NCBI RefSeq assembly: GCF_000018205.1
Contig: NC_009881.1
Location: 496,001 to 560,000 of the forward strand
Reading direction: 5' to 3'
DNA: 64,000 nucleotides
Source: Rickettsia akari str. Hartford
Lineage (GTDB): Bacteria; Pseudomonadota; Alphaproteobacteria; Rickettsiales; Rickettsiaceae
Each line of letters starts with the position of its first letter. Positions within the stretch are counted from its first letter, which is position 1. The notes under the pieces were generated by a model, which did not search any database, was not told the DNA's origin, and saw only the letters and a list, made by a program, of their open reading frames with translations. Of this stretch, positions 63,607 through 64,000 are shown one piece after another. Made by a program: the position numbers and the translations under genes.

Positions 63607-64000
63607 TTAATCTTTCCAATTTAATTCCGGATAGGTTCTAATTTCAGCTTTATAATTGCTGTTTTTTAGCCATTTCTTAGCTGCTTCCAAATACAAGAAG
63701 ATTTATCGGCTTAATATAAAGAGTAGTAGTTGTGATGTGAGTAACCCACCGACTACGGCAAAGTCCTAGAGAGCTTCTCTCAGCACCAGTAGCTCCGACT
63801 CCAAGGGAGCTCCAATTAATGCGGCTATGGTAGTCATCATAATCGGTCTGAATCTTATTATACATGCTTCATCAATCGCTTCATGCAAAGATTTATTGCC
63901 GGTACGTTCAAGGTCCAAAGCAAAATCGATAATCATGATAGTGTTTTTCTTAACGATACCGATTAGCATTATAAGCCTGACAAATCCGTCAATATCAAGT
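63607..64000 (-). pseudogene. RND efflux pump (AcrB-type) C-terminal relic, cut by the window
   Basis: Inner-membrane proton-driven drug or solute exporter, decayed. From the window edge the minus strand reads [20 protein letters not shown], then [20 protein letters not shown], the conserved end of AcrB-type pumps. A frameshift follows, then LGVGATGAE and AVVGGLLTSQLLLFI in shifted frames, and FLYLEAAKKWLKNSNYKAEI with RTYPELNWKD to the stop at 63607. At least two frameshifts break it. The rest of the gene is outside the window. Confidence 0.78.

Noticed and set aside
63332..63865. Separate short minus-strand genes at the right end
   Set aside because: Read together they are a type A element, an RPE copy and frameshifted pieces of one RND pump relic, not independent genes.

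Overview
The window is a piece of a Rickettsia chromosome (obligate intracellular Alphaproteobacteria). The evidence is the very AT-rich sequence, a class I lysyl-tRNA synthetase, a Tlc-type nucleotide translocase, a RalF (Sec7) gene, ProP and AmpG paralogues, many decaying genes, and above all the dense palindromic repeats (Rickettsia palindromic elements, RPEs), some lying in frame inside working genes. An open ralF together with ankyrin relics and toxin-antitoxin relics fits a transitional or ancestral-type Rickettsia better than a core spotted-fever species, but the species cannot be fixed from sequence alone.

Layout. 1-7.5 kb: an ABC ATPase cut by the window edge, IS982 and ankyrin relics, dsbB, lysK, an AEC permease and a malic enzyme fused to a phosphotransacetylase-like domain. 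7.5-17.5 kb (accessory): ralF, an IS200/IS605 relic, a vapB gene with a broken vapC, a ProP transporter carrying an RPE, a 3.1-kb gene broken mainly by in-frame stops, mdh, and an ankyrin relic. 17.8-22.7 kb: tlc, a frameshifted pyrG, kdsB, tRNA-Lys, tRNA-Ile and a broken Nudix gene. 22.9-31.1 kb: a heme-copper-oxidase-like protein with three repeat insertions, folE, proS, a phd/relE pair with a broken toxin, ruvA, an LRR-like relic, ruvB and an MsbA-like exporter. 31.5-42.2 kb: cell-envelope and transport genes (ampG, dacF, rlpA, a BON lipoprotein, yciB, FTR1 with a cupredoxin, an FKBP-like protein, an intradiol-dioxygenase-like protein, a TlpA-like protein, an S49 protease, dut). 42.4-50.7 kb: slt, an unrecognised protein with a 17-residue tandem repeat, ldcA, addB and a class I glutamine-amidotransferase-like hydrolase. 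50.9-54.5 kb: ctaD and coxB, separated by a decayed gene. 54.6-64 kb: a cytidylyltransferase relic, an M23 peptidase, lspA, a BamF-like lipoprotein, murD-ftsW-murG, a lipoprotein, and the decayed tail of an RND pump.

How the genes fit together. Peptidoglycan genes are strongly represented: synthesis (murD, ftsW, murG), remodelling (dacF, slt, rlpA, M23, ldcA) and fragment import (ampG). Respiration is represented by mdh, malic enzyme, ctaD and coxB. Dependence on the host shows in tlc and in the broken pyrG.

Most unusual feature. Palindromic elements have entered at least seven otherwise open genes (proP, the heme-copper-like gene, slt, addB, coxB, murD, murG). They supply internal peptide, the signal-peptide region of slt, an N-terminal extension of CoxB, and the last three residues plus stop codon of both MurD and MurG. 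I saw no CRISPR array, rRNA or prophage, and no clearly new multi-gene system. The best candidates for new biology are the element-derived peptides, the 44.4-kb repeat protein and three very small unlisted genes.
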